A stretch of 64,000 nt of DNA from Candidatus Rifleibacteriota bacterium. GTDB taxonomy: Bacteria; Muiribacteriota; Ozemobacteria; Ozemobacterales; Ozemobacteraceae. Below are positions 19,626 to 28,874 of the stretch, piece by piece. The stretch lies in assembly GCA_024710355.1 (NCBI GenBank), contig JANJUX010000025.1, positions 118,104 to 182,103 on the forward strand, given 5' to 3'. Each line of letters starts with the position of its first letter. The stretch's first letter is position 1. The notes below the pieces were generated by a model. It was given only the letters and a program-made list of their open reading frames with translations, ran no database searches and was not told where the DNA came from. A program made the position numbers and the translations under genes.

Positions 19626-20987
19626 CTAACTGGCGGTGGTCAGGCGAATCAGTTCAGAAATGGTGATGAAGCGGTAACCATGCGCTTTGAAGGCTCTGAT
19701 GAGAGCCGGTAGCATCTGCCCGGCACCCGGGTGAATGTCGTGAAAGAGCACGATACTTCCCGGTCCGATCGATTTCATGACCCGGTAGGTGATCATGTCA
19801 GGGTTCTTGTTCTGCCAGTCGCGACTGTCTGAATCCCACATAACTTCATGCCATCCCTGCCCATGCAGCATGCTTTTAACTTTCGAATTGGTAGCCCCAA
19901 ATGGCGGCCTGACCAGATTGCAGTTGCGCCCGGTAATGCCGGCAATAACCTCGTTAGTGCGCCGCAGGCTGCTGAGGCCCTCAGAGGCCGAATTTCGTGC
20001 AAGGTTGAGATGATTCCAGGTGTGGTTGCCGATATCGTGCCCTTCAGCAGCCATTCTTGTCAAAATATCCGGATAGGTTTCGGCCCGGCTGCCGACCACA
20101 AAGAAAGTGGCTCTGGCACCTTCCTGTCTGAGAATGTCGAGAATTTCGCGTGTATAGGTCTGATGCGGGCCATCGTCGAAAGTCAGGGCGATGTAGCGGT
20201 CGCGCGGTTCAGCTTTGAATGAGGCGATTATTTCGGAACAGGCCTCTGAAGTCAGCGGTGTGAAAGGCCTGCTGATATTCGTGCGGGCTGGTCGACCAGG
20301 CACCGTTGGTGAAGGTGAGCTGACGTAGGCTTCTGCGCTGCCGTTATCAGCTCCCGCTTCGTTTCGGCCATTCGGGTAGAGCGGGTAAAAATCGATATTG
20401 CCCGTTTCAACCGGCGGTTTATAGCTGCCAAGTGATAATGGGCGCCCAACGCGTTCAGTGCTCGGCATCTGAACGTTGTAGCCCAGTTCGGCAAGCTGGC
20501 TGATCGCAGGCTGAAAACCTGGGTTGCCCGCCAGGCAGGTTTTAAAGCACGCGGCAGCGGCGGCCGGATTCCCTTCTTCTTTTTCGAGAAGGCCCAGGTT
20601 GTAGCTGATCCAGAAAGAGGCAGAAAAATTCAGACCGGTCCTGAATACCAGGCGGGCTTCATCGCGTCGCCCTTTCTGTTTAAGGGCTGAACCAAGGTTG
20701 TTGTAAAGGTGGATGTAACGCGGGTCGACGGTCAGTCCATGGCGCCAGAGCCTGATTGCATCTTCGAGCTTGCCGGCACGCGCATAAATTATGCCGATCG
20801 AGTTGATGGCGGCGACATCACGCGGGTTTTCTCTGATGCGGCGACGCAGAACTTCGAATTCTTTGAGCAGATCGGGCGGATTGTACTGGTCGAACCCGGC
20901 CTGCCGCGCCGGTGCCGCATTGGCGGCATGGCTGAACGTCAGACATAGGCAGATCAGAATAAAAAGAAGGCTGTGCGTGAATTTCAT
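19626..20987 (-). CDS. exported TPR protein fused to NodB-type polysaccharide deacetylase
   Basis: This 453-residue protein begins with a signal peptide (MKFTHSLLFILICLCLTFSHAANA). Residues 40-170 contain about four TPR units (INSIGIIYARAGKLEDAIRLW and onward). After a Pro/Ser-rich linker comes a CE4/NodB domain (about 260-450). Its motifs are TFDDGP (Asp271-Asp272), HTWNH (metal His322 and His326), RPPFGA (Arg360), DSRDW and LFHDIH (His416). All catalytic residues are intact, so it should de-N-acetylate a cell-envelope glycan. It follows the CxxCH gene by 39 bp in a run headed by a two-component system, which may control it. Confidence 0.9.
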   Translation of the reverse strand: MKFTHSLLFILICLCLTFSHAANAAPARQAGFDQYNPPDLLKEFEVLRRRIRENPRDVAAINSIGIIYARAGKLEDAIRLWRHGLTVDPRYIHLYNNLGSALKQKGRRDEARLVFRTGLNFSASFWISYNLGLLEKEEGNPAAAAACFKTCLAGNPGFQPAISQLAELGYNVQMPSTERVGRPLSLGSYKPPVETGNIDFYPLYPNGRNEAGADNGSAEAYVSSPSPTVPGRPARTNISRPFTPLTSEACSEIIASFKAEPRDRYIALTFDDGPHQTYTREILDILRQEGARATFFVVGSRAETYPDILTRMAAEGHDIGNHTWNHLNLARNSASEGLSSLRRTNEVIAGITGRNCNLVRPPFGATNSKVKSMLHGQGWHEVMWDSDSRDWQNKNPDMITYRVMKSIGPGSIVLFHDIHPGAGQMLPALIRAFKAHGYRFITISELIRLTTAS

Positions 20988-21026
20988 TCTAAACCCTATC
21001 GGCAGCCTGCCGTGATTTTTTTGCCA

Positions 21027-22295
21027 TCAGGACGACTTTTTTTGCCCGGGTCTGGTCTGAATTATCTGTTCGAAGCATTCCCATATCTGATCAGCAAGGT
21101 TTTGCGGCGCGGGGAATGCGGGAAGCGGCAGTTGATTTGTCGGATTGATGCGGTTGAGAAGCCAGACCGCCAGCGCCCTGATGTCGCGGCGCTTTCCTTC
21201 TGGCTCATCGTAGATAACCCGGGTTAGCTCTCTTATCAGTTCGGGGCGCTCCGCTTCCTGAAACTGAAAGGTCAGTGGCATTCCGGCCATGATAATGATG
21301 CGGCGGTGAATTGCTTCGTTCTTCAGATCTTTTGACCAGCCTGAGAGCTCGTTCAGGCGCCTGCCAAGCTGTGCGTCAGGTGCACCGTCGCTTTCGGCAA
21401 AAGCTCTGAAGTAAACCGAGCTGGTCAGTATACTTTCAAAAAGCAGAGCGGTCGGCTGACCGATAAATACGGGTCTGAAGAAGAAGTCTGAACCGGGGGT
21501 TCCGTCAGGGTTTCTCCAGTTTTTTAGCACGGGCAGCATATTTTTCAGGTTCGTATGCAGTTCAGGGTTGAATTCTGCCAGCATGCTCAATATCGCACCG
21601 GCACACATTGTCGTCATGATGCGGCCATAGGCCGGCTGCTCCGGAAAAAAGAACGAACCGTCGGCGAGCTGCAGCCTTGCTATTTCGTTGCCAACTGTTT
21701 GCAGCATGTTCTGATCAAGTTCATAGCCTCTTGCCGCCGCGGTTTTTACTGCCAGCGCCAGCGGCAATGCCGTATGGCATGAAAAGCAGCGATTTTCTCT
21801 GTTAAACTGCATGGTTGCGTCAACCAGATGTCTGATGCGGTTTTCGATAGCACGCACCTCAGCCGGAACGGCTGTCAGTTCAATGCGGTTGTCTGCGTTC
21901 TGACCATGATTTTCGAGCTCGGCGGCGCGGGTAATCAGCGGAGTAATGTAAAACGAAGAGCTCGCGGTCGTTTTCGGGCGAAATACCATGAAGCCCTCGT
22001 TGGCTCTGGCCGAGGCAATGAACTGCTGATCAGCCGCTTCAATCAGGGCTGCCCGGCAGATGGTTCCCGGACCCCAGAGCTCATCGTTGCATGTCGGAAG
22101 AAGAATCTGGTCGAAAGCCAGCGGCTGCGCGAAGTTTACCAGCAGCCGGTTTTCGAGCCTGGTGACCCGGTAACTGAAGTCGGTATCGGCATTGGCGGTT
22201 TGAAGCAGCAGTGACAGGATTGCCAGAACCGTCAACAGTCTTAAGCTGCCCGATACTTTTCTGCTGGCTTTAAATGCTGCTGGGAGTTCTTTCAT
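21027..22295 (-). CDS. exported single-heme (CxxCH) protein with alpha-toroid-like helices
   Basis: This 422-residue protein has a signal peptide (about 18-36, ending TANA|D). The N-terminal ~110 residues look like beta strands. A single CxxCH heme-c motif lies at residues 170-174 (CFSCH). From there on, helix pairs with LADGSFFF resemble prenyltransferase/squalene-cyclase-type toroids, though no catalytic Asp-rich motif is seen. It would be a periplasmic c-type cytochrome-like protein of unknown function. Its ATG overlaps the stop of the sigma-54 regulator gene (ATGA), so it is translationally coupled to the two-component system. Confidence 0.6.
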   Translation of the reverse strand: MKELPAAFKASRKVSGSLRLLTVLAILSLLLQTANADTDFSYRVTRLENRLLVNFAQPLAFDQILLPTCNDELWGPGTICRAALIEAADQQFIASARANEGFMVFRPKTTASSSFYITPLITRAAELENHGQNADNRIELTAVPAEVRAIENRIRHLVDATMQFNRENRCFSCHTALPLALAVKTAAARGYELDQNMLQTVGNEIARLQLADGSFFFPEQPAYGRIMTTMCAGAILSMLAEFNPELHTNLKNMLPVLKNWRNPDGTPGSDFFFRPVFIGQPTALLFESILTSSVYFRAFAESDGAPDAQLGRRLNELSGWSKDLKNEAIHRRIIIMAGMPLTFQFQEAERPELIRELTRVIYDEPEGKRRDIRALAVWLLNRINPTNQLPLPAFPAPQNLADQIWECFEQIIQTRPGQKKSS

Positions 22296-23626
22296 TCTTC
22301 CTTGCGGATTCCGTATTTTTTCAGCTTGTAGTGCAGGTTTTGTCTGGTCACTCCGAGGGTGGCCGCAGCTCTTGAATAATTCCAGCCGGCCGCTTCGAGA
22401 GCCTGCAGAATCAGATTTTCTTCGATTTTTTCCATGGTCTGGTCCAGTGGCAACCCCTGCTCCAGACTTTGTGGGCTGTTATCACGGTCAGAGGGCAGAC
22501 TCAGATCGGTGGCACTCAACTGCCCCGAACGCTTCATGATGACCGCCCGCTCAATACAGTTCTCAAGCTGCCTGACGTTGCCGGGCCATTCATAGTCAAT
22601 AAGAGCCTGAATAAATGACTGATCGAAGCCGCTGATGCTGCGCGAGTGCCGCATTGAATAAAGATTGATGAAGAATTCAGCCAGTTCGCGTATGTCAGAA
22701 CGCCTGGCCCGCAATGGCGGCAGTTCGATCTCTACAACGTTGATGCGGTAGAGCAGGTCTTCCCTGAAATTTCCGCTCTGCACTTCGCGGCTGAGAATCT
22801 TGTTTGATGCCGAAATGATGCGCACGTCAGCCTGCAGTTGCTGGTTTGCTCCGACCGGTTTGAAGCTGCCGTCCTGCAGAACCCGCAGCAGTTTGGCCTG
22901 GTTCGATACCGGCAGGTCGCCAATTTCGTCGAGAAAAAGGGTGCCGCCTTCAGCTTCTTTGAAAAGCCCGTGTTTGTCTGAGTAGGCGTTGGTAAAACTG
23001 CCTTTTTTGTGCCCAAACATTTCGCTTTCAAAAAGCTGTTCCGGAATAGTGCTGCAGTTCACAGCCACAAACGGTCTGTCGCTGCGGGTGGAATGGGCAT
23101 GAATGGCTCTGGCAACCATTTCTTTGCCGGTACCGCTTTCGCCACTTATCAGAACTGTGCTGCTGGTATCAGAAATGTTTGCGATCAGCTTGTGAACCCT
23201 TTGCATTGCCTCTGAAGTGCCGATCAACCCACGGGCCGGCACAGAAGTTCTGGTGGTGGCGGTTCTGGCGCTGAGTGCCTGCCTGACCGCCTGTTTGAAA
23301 TCAGCCAGTTCGAAGGGTTTGAGCAGATAATCTCTGGCGCCCAGCTTGATTGCAGTGACGGCAGTCTCAACTGACGAGTAAGCGGTCATGAGAATGCAGG
23401 GCAGCTCTGGTTTGATTTTTCTGACTTTGCCGAGCAGTTCTATGCCTGACATGCCCTGCATGCGGATGTCAGAGATGACCAGATCGGTTTCATGTGAACA
23501 GATGTGGTCGTAGCCGCGCTGTGGGTCAGAAAAATCGGCCACTTCGCAGCCGTCGAGTTCGAGTGCTTTTTTAAGAGCCTGTAGAAGCTTCAGTTCATCG
23601 TCGATCAGAACTATGCGACCCTTCAT
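22292..23626 (-). CDS. sigma-54-dependent NtrC-family response regulator
   Basis: This 444-residue protein has a receiver domain (about 3-118; phospho-acceptor Asp53, conserved Thr81 and Lys103), an AAA+ sigma-54 activation domain (about 133-360; Walker A GESGTGKE at 162-169, Walker B TLFLDEIGDLP) and a Fis-type HTH (about 405-440; SRAAATLGVTRQNLHYKLKKYG). The sigma-54 contact loop reads GSFTNA (209-214) rather than GAFTGA. It is 5 bp downstream of the histidine kinase gene and overlaps the CxxCH gene. It most likely activates sigma-54 promoters for envelope functions. Confidence 0.94.
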   Translation of the reverse strand: MKGRIVLIDDELKLLQALKKALELDGCEVADFSDPQRGYDHICSHETDLVISDIRMQGMSGIELLGKVRKIKPELPCILMTAYSSVETAVTAIKLGARDYLLKPFELADFKQAVRQALSARTATTRTSVPARGLIGTSEAMQRVHKLIANISDTSSTVLISGESGTGKEMVARAIHAHSTRSDRPFVAVNCSTIPEQLFESEMFGHKKGSFTNAYSDKHGLFKEAEGGTLFLDEIGDLPVSNQAKLLRVLQDGSFKPVGANQQLQADVRIISASNKILSREVQSGNFREDLLYRINVVEIELPPLRARRSDIRELAEFFINLYSMRHSRSISGFDQSFIQALIDYEWPGNVRQLENCIERAVIMKRSGQLSATDLSLPSDRDNSPQSLEQGLPLDQTMEKIEENLILQALEAAGWNYSRAAATLGVTRQNLHYKLKKYGIRKEE

Positions 23627-23631
23627 CGGTG

Positions 23632-25320
23632 TTACTCCTCTGTGTTTCTGTTGAATGTTTCTGCGACAGGAAGCTGAATACAGAATTCAGTTATGCCGGT
23701 TTCAAGCCTTTTGGCTTCTATTTTGCCGTGATGCCCGTCGATGATTGCCTGGCAGATCACCAGGCCGAGGCCGGTTCCCTGGGCTTTGGTAGTGAAAAGT
23801 GGTTCAAAAATATGTTCGGGCAGGCATTCAAAGCCGCGCCCATGGTCCTGTATTCTGATTTTAACATGGTCCTGAAGATTTTCGCTGCAGATGCGCATGA
23901 TTTTCGGGTCGATATCGTGCATGGCTTCGAGGGCGTTGCGGGCCAGATTGCTGAAAACCTGCTGCATTGCCTTGCTGTCGATCATCAGCCCGAGGTTTTC
24001 ATCGGACGGTTTTTCGATCGACAGAGTCAGCTCTTTGAAAGCCGGTTCATTTTTAAGAAAAATTTCTATCTGTCCGATGAAGTCGCCAAGAGTGGTCGGA
24101 GTCAACTGCGGCTGGGTCCGGCCGGTATAAGTGCGCAGAGTGCTGATGATGTCACGGCACCTTCGCACCTCTTCGATAATGGCATCAAAATCTTCCGGCG
24201 AAATGCTGCTGCCTGCCGTTGCCGCTTCTTTGAGCATGCTGGCAGTAACCAGAATCGTGCCGAGCGGGTTGTTTATTTCGTGCGCGATGCCGGCAGAAAA
24301 GCGGCCAAGCGCCGCCATCTTGTCTTTCTGTGCCAGTTCTTTCTGTACCTCGATCAGCCGTGACTGTGCCAGTGACAGCTCGCGCACCATGCGGTTAAAA
24401 CTGTGTGCAACATTTTCGATCTCATTGCCGCTGTTCTGCATTGGTGGCTTGTCTAGCGGGATTTCGCGCCAGTGCCCTTCGGCAACCTGTTCCATGCCAT
24501 GCTTGAGAGCGTTGAGCGGAGCGAAAAGTCTGACTCCAAGAAAAAAGCCAAGGATCAGCAGTCCGATAACCTCTAAAACCGCAAGGCGCAGCATCAGCTG
24601 GTCGACAAGGTCACGTGAAAGGGTTGCCCGCTGTGCCGGGTAACCGGTCAGAAGCATGACGCCGTTCTTTTCCTGAAAAACTCTGACGCGATAGAGATCT
24701 TCGCCGACCTGCAATTGGTGGGTAATATTCTCGCGGCTCAGATTCAGCAGCGAAACCTGTTCGGGGTTGAAACCGCGTGCCATAAGGATTCCCTGCTGGT
24801 CAAAAATGCAGAAAAAGTCCGGCAGATTGGCGAGCTGCGCTGGTGATCTTGCCAGAATAAGGCTGAGCCCGTCAGAGGCAAGAGGGATTTCGGCCGCCAG
24901 GTAACCCTTGTATGAAAATGGGCCTGAACTGGCAATTCGCACCGGCAGCCCCGGGTTGGTAACCGGCCTGATAAAAGCCGCCTGCCCAAAAATCAGAGGT
25001 TTGCCATCTTTAAAAACTTCGAGCCAGTCGGCTCCCAGCGCTGACTTGACTTTCTCTGCCTGTCTCTGCTGCAGCGGCAGCTGATTCTCGAAAAATCTGC
25101 TGTCGACGAAGGCAGTTGCCGTCTCACCAGCCAGGCGGTCGAGCGTCGTCTGCCCGGCCGAGAGAGCATTAACCAGTTGCTGGCGAAGATTTTCGAGCTT
25201 GCTCAAGTCGGAGATGTCGAGAGAAAAGCCCAGACTTTGCGCCGCCCAGAAAGAGACGACCGAGACAACCACGATCGTCAGCAGGGCAAAACCCAAAGCT
25301 ATTCTTAATCTGATCCCCAT
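23632..25320 (-). CDS. membrane sensor histidine kinase
   Basis: This 562-residue protein has TM1 (about 6-27), a periplasmic sensor region (28-240) with no recognised fold, TM2 (about 243-266) and HAMP (267-320). HisKA follows with His347 in GRFSAGIAHEINNPLG, then HATPase_c (N-box QQVFSNLARNALEAM, G boxes DHGRGF and GTGLGLVICQ). It would phosphorylate the adjacent response regulator. The ribosome site before the ATG is poor. The gene heads the kinase-regulator-CxxCH-deacetylase run and lies after the tpiA terminator. Confidence 0.93.
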   Translation of the reverse strand: MGIRLRIALGFALLTIVVVSVVSFWAAQSLGFSLDISDLSKLENLRQQLVNALSAGQTTLDRLAGETATAFVDSRFFENQLPLQQRQAEKVKSALGADWLEVFKDGKPLIFGQAAFIRPVTNPGLPVRIASSGPFSYKGYLAAEIPLASDGLSLILARSPAQLANLPDFFCIFDQQGILMARGFNPEQVSLLNLSRENITHQLQVGEDLYRVRVFQEKNGVMLLTGYPAQRATLSRDLVDQLMLRLAVLEVIGLLILGFFLGVRLFAPLNALKHGMEQVAEGHWREIPLDKPPMQNSGNEIENVAHSFNRMVRELSLAQSRLIEVQKELAQKDKMAALGRFSAGIAHEINNPLGTILVTASMLKEAATAGSSISPEDFDAIIEEVRRCRDIISTLRTYTGRTQPQLTPTTLGDFIGQIEIFLKNEPAFKELTLSIEKPSDENLGLMIDSKAMQQVFSNLARNALEAMHDIDPKIMRICSENLQDHVKIRIQDHGRGFECLPEHIFEPLFTTKAQGTGLGLVICQAIIDGHHGKIEAKRLETGITEFCIQLPVAETFNRNTEE

Positions 25321-25376
25321 ATTGGCAATATTCTACCCCATACCGCCAACCCTGTACAGGATTTATTACAGAATGC

Positions 25377-25438
25377 AAAAAGGGCTGCTGACAGTTCCCT
25401 GAGCGATTTGCATCTTCTCAGGGCTTATCAGACAGCCC
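25377..25438 (-). terminator. composite-hairpin terminator of gapA-pgk-tpiA
   Basis: On the minus strand an outer stem GGGCTG/CAGCCC, extended by CTGA/TCAG with a 1-nt bulge, encloses an inner CCCTGAG/CTCAGGG hairpin and is followed by TTTTTG. It lies about 20 bp after the tpiA stop. Confidence 0.75.
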
Positions 25439-25456
25439 CCATGAAACCTGAACGGA

Positions 25457-26205
25457 TCAGAACCTGGTCAATTTTGCAAAAGAATCGGCTTCCAGGCTGG
25501 CTCCGCCAACCAGCGCCCCATCTATGCCGTCCTGCTCCATATAAGTGCTGATGTTTTCAGGTTTTACCGAACCACCATAAAGAATGCGGACCTTCGCGGC
25601 CGTTTCACTGCCGTAGCGACTGTGAATGAATTCGCGAATCAGTGCGATCGCATCCTTTGCATCCTTGGTTGTGGCGTTCTTGCCGGTGCCAATGGCCCAT
25701 ACCGGTTCATACGCAATGACGATACCGCGCAGGTGCTGTTCTGAAACACCCTTGAGGTTTTTTTCGAGCTGATTGAGAATCACCTGATCGGTAAGATTCT
25801 TTTCGCGTTCTTCAAGCTTCTCACCGACGCACAGAACCGGAATCAGGCCCTTGGAGAAAGCTGCGAGAACTTTTTTATTGATCAGCTCATCGCTTTCGCC
25901 AAAAACCCAGCGGCGTTCAGAGTGGCCGAGAATGACGAATTCGCAGTTGAGATCTTTCAGCATGGCCGGTGAAACTTCACCGGTGAAAGCGCCCTTTTCC
26001 TCGAAATACATGTTCTGGGCCCCAAGGAGCACCTGACTGCCTTCCCGCCCCTGGTCAACTGCGTTGATAAGGGTGAATGGCGGGCAGACCAGCACGTCGA
26101 CGTCTTTCAGGTCGGCGATTTTCGGCAGCAGTTCAGCCATGAAGGCTTTGGCTTCCTGAGTGGTCTTGTGCATTTTCCAGTTGGCGGCGATAAGAGGTCT
26201 TCGGC

Positions 26206-26209
<4 letters not shown>
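25457..26209 (-). CDS. tpiA: triose-phosphate isomerase
   Basis: This 250-residue TIM barrel interconverts dihydroxyacetone phosphate and glyceraldehyde 3-phosphate. The catalytic residues are Lys12 (AANWKM), His96 (ILGHSERR) and Glu168 (AYEPVWAIGTG), and the phosphate-binding loop is YGGSVKPEN. The ATG overlaps the pgk stop (ATGA), giving translational coupling. It is the last gene of the glycolytic operon; a composite hairpin terminator follows. Confidence 0.98.
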
Positions 26210-27417
<1,208 letters not shown>

Positions 27418-27441
27418 TAAAGCCTCCTGATGGTACATAAA

Positions 27442-27472
27442 ACAGGAAACCTGATTTTCTCAGGTTTCCTGT
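27442..27472 (-). promoter_or_regulatory. 13-bp intercistronic hairpin between gapA and pgk
   Basis: A perfect 13-bp stem (27442-27454 with 27460-27472) has a 5-nt loop. On the minus strand only three Ts follow, so it could be a leaky terminator or an RNA-stabilising hairpin that lets gapA be expressed above pgk-tpiA. Confidence 0.6.
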
Positions 27473-27496
27473 GGCTGATAAATATTCTGACCTGCC

Positions 27497-28522
<1,026 letters not shown>

Positions 28523-28581
28523 TTATTTGCGTATCGGGTTGTGAAAAAGAGAACAAAGAAAATAAAAAATTACATGCACTC

Positions 28582-28611
28582 TTTTTACTTTGTCAGACTA
28601 CCTCTTGTCAA
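28582..28611 (-). promoter_or_regulatory. promoter of gapA-pgk-tpiA
   Basis: Minus-strand TTGACA (28606-28611, 6/6) and TAAAAA (28582-28587) are separated by 18 bp, about 78 nt before the gapA ATG. The MITE-like element begins 17 bp upstream of this -35 box, after its target duplication. Confidence 0.6.
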
Positions 28612-28628
28612 TCCCCTAATTATTTTTG

Positions 28629-28777
28629 CCCGGCAAACGCATTAAATTTATGGATTCCTGGTCTGCGCCCGGAATGACGTAATTCGATTCTTTCCCGCGG
28701 AAACCTGCACTCGCGGAAGCGGGTGGCGGGAATCTTATCCAACTCAGAATTTAAGGTGCTTTAGCGCGTTTGCCTGA
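28629..28777. mobile_element. MITE-like element, copy 1 (149 bp)
   Basis: The left end carries GGCAAACGCATTAAA (28632-28646) and the right end its imperfect inverse (28760-28774; 13/15 match). The first 44 bp from GGCAAACGC match copy 2 at 60181-60272 at 41 of 44 positions. The 9-bp sequence TTATTTTTG occurs directly left (28620-28628) and directly right (28778-28786), as a target-site duplication would. Compared with copy 2 it has an extra inner segment that forms its own hairpin (TTCCCGC 28692-28698 with GCGGGAA 28726-28732). It has no coding capacity. It lies between the rpsA terminator and the gapA promoter. The 370-bp gap holds only this element, the promoter and the terminator. Confidence 0.75.
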
Positions 28778-28792
28778 TTATTTTTGCCGGGC

Positions 28793-28824
28793 AAAAAAAC
28801 ATCCCCGTCTTGCGACGGGGATGT
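28793..28824 (-). terminator. intrinsic terminator of cmk-rpsA
   Basis: An 11-bp perfect stem (28799-28809 with 28814-28824) with a 4-nt loop is followed on the minus strand by seven Ts. It lies 50 bp after the cmk-rpsA stop. Confidence 0.92.
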
Positions 28825-28874
28825 CTGTTAAGTCTTTAAAGCGGCAACCCTTCGACCTGTCGGGGCCTTTCAGA

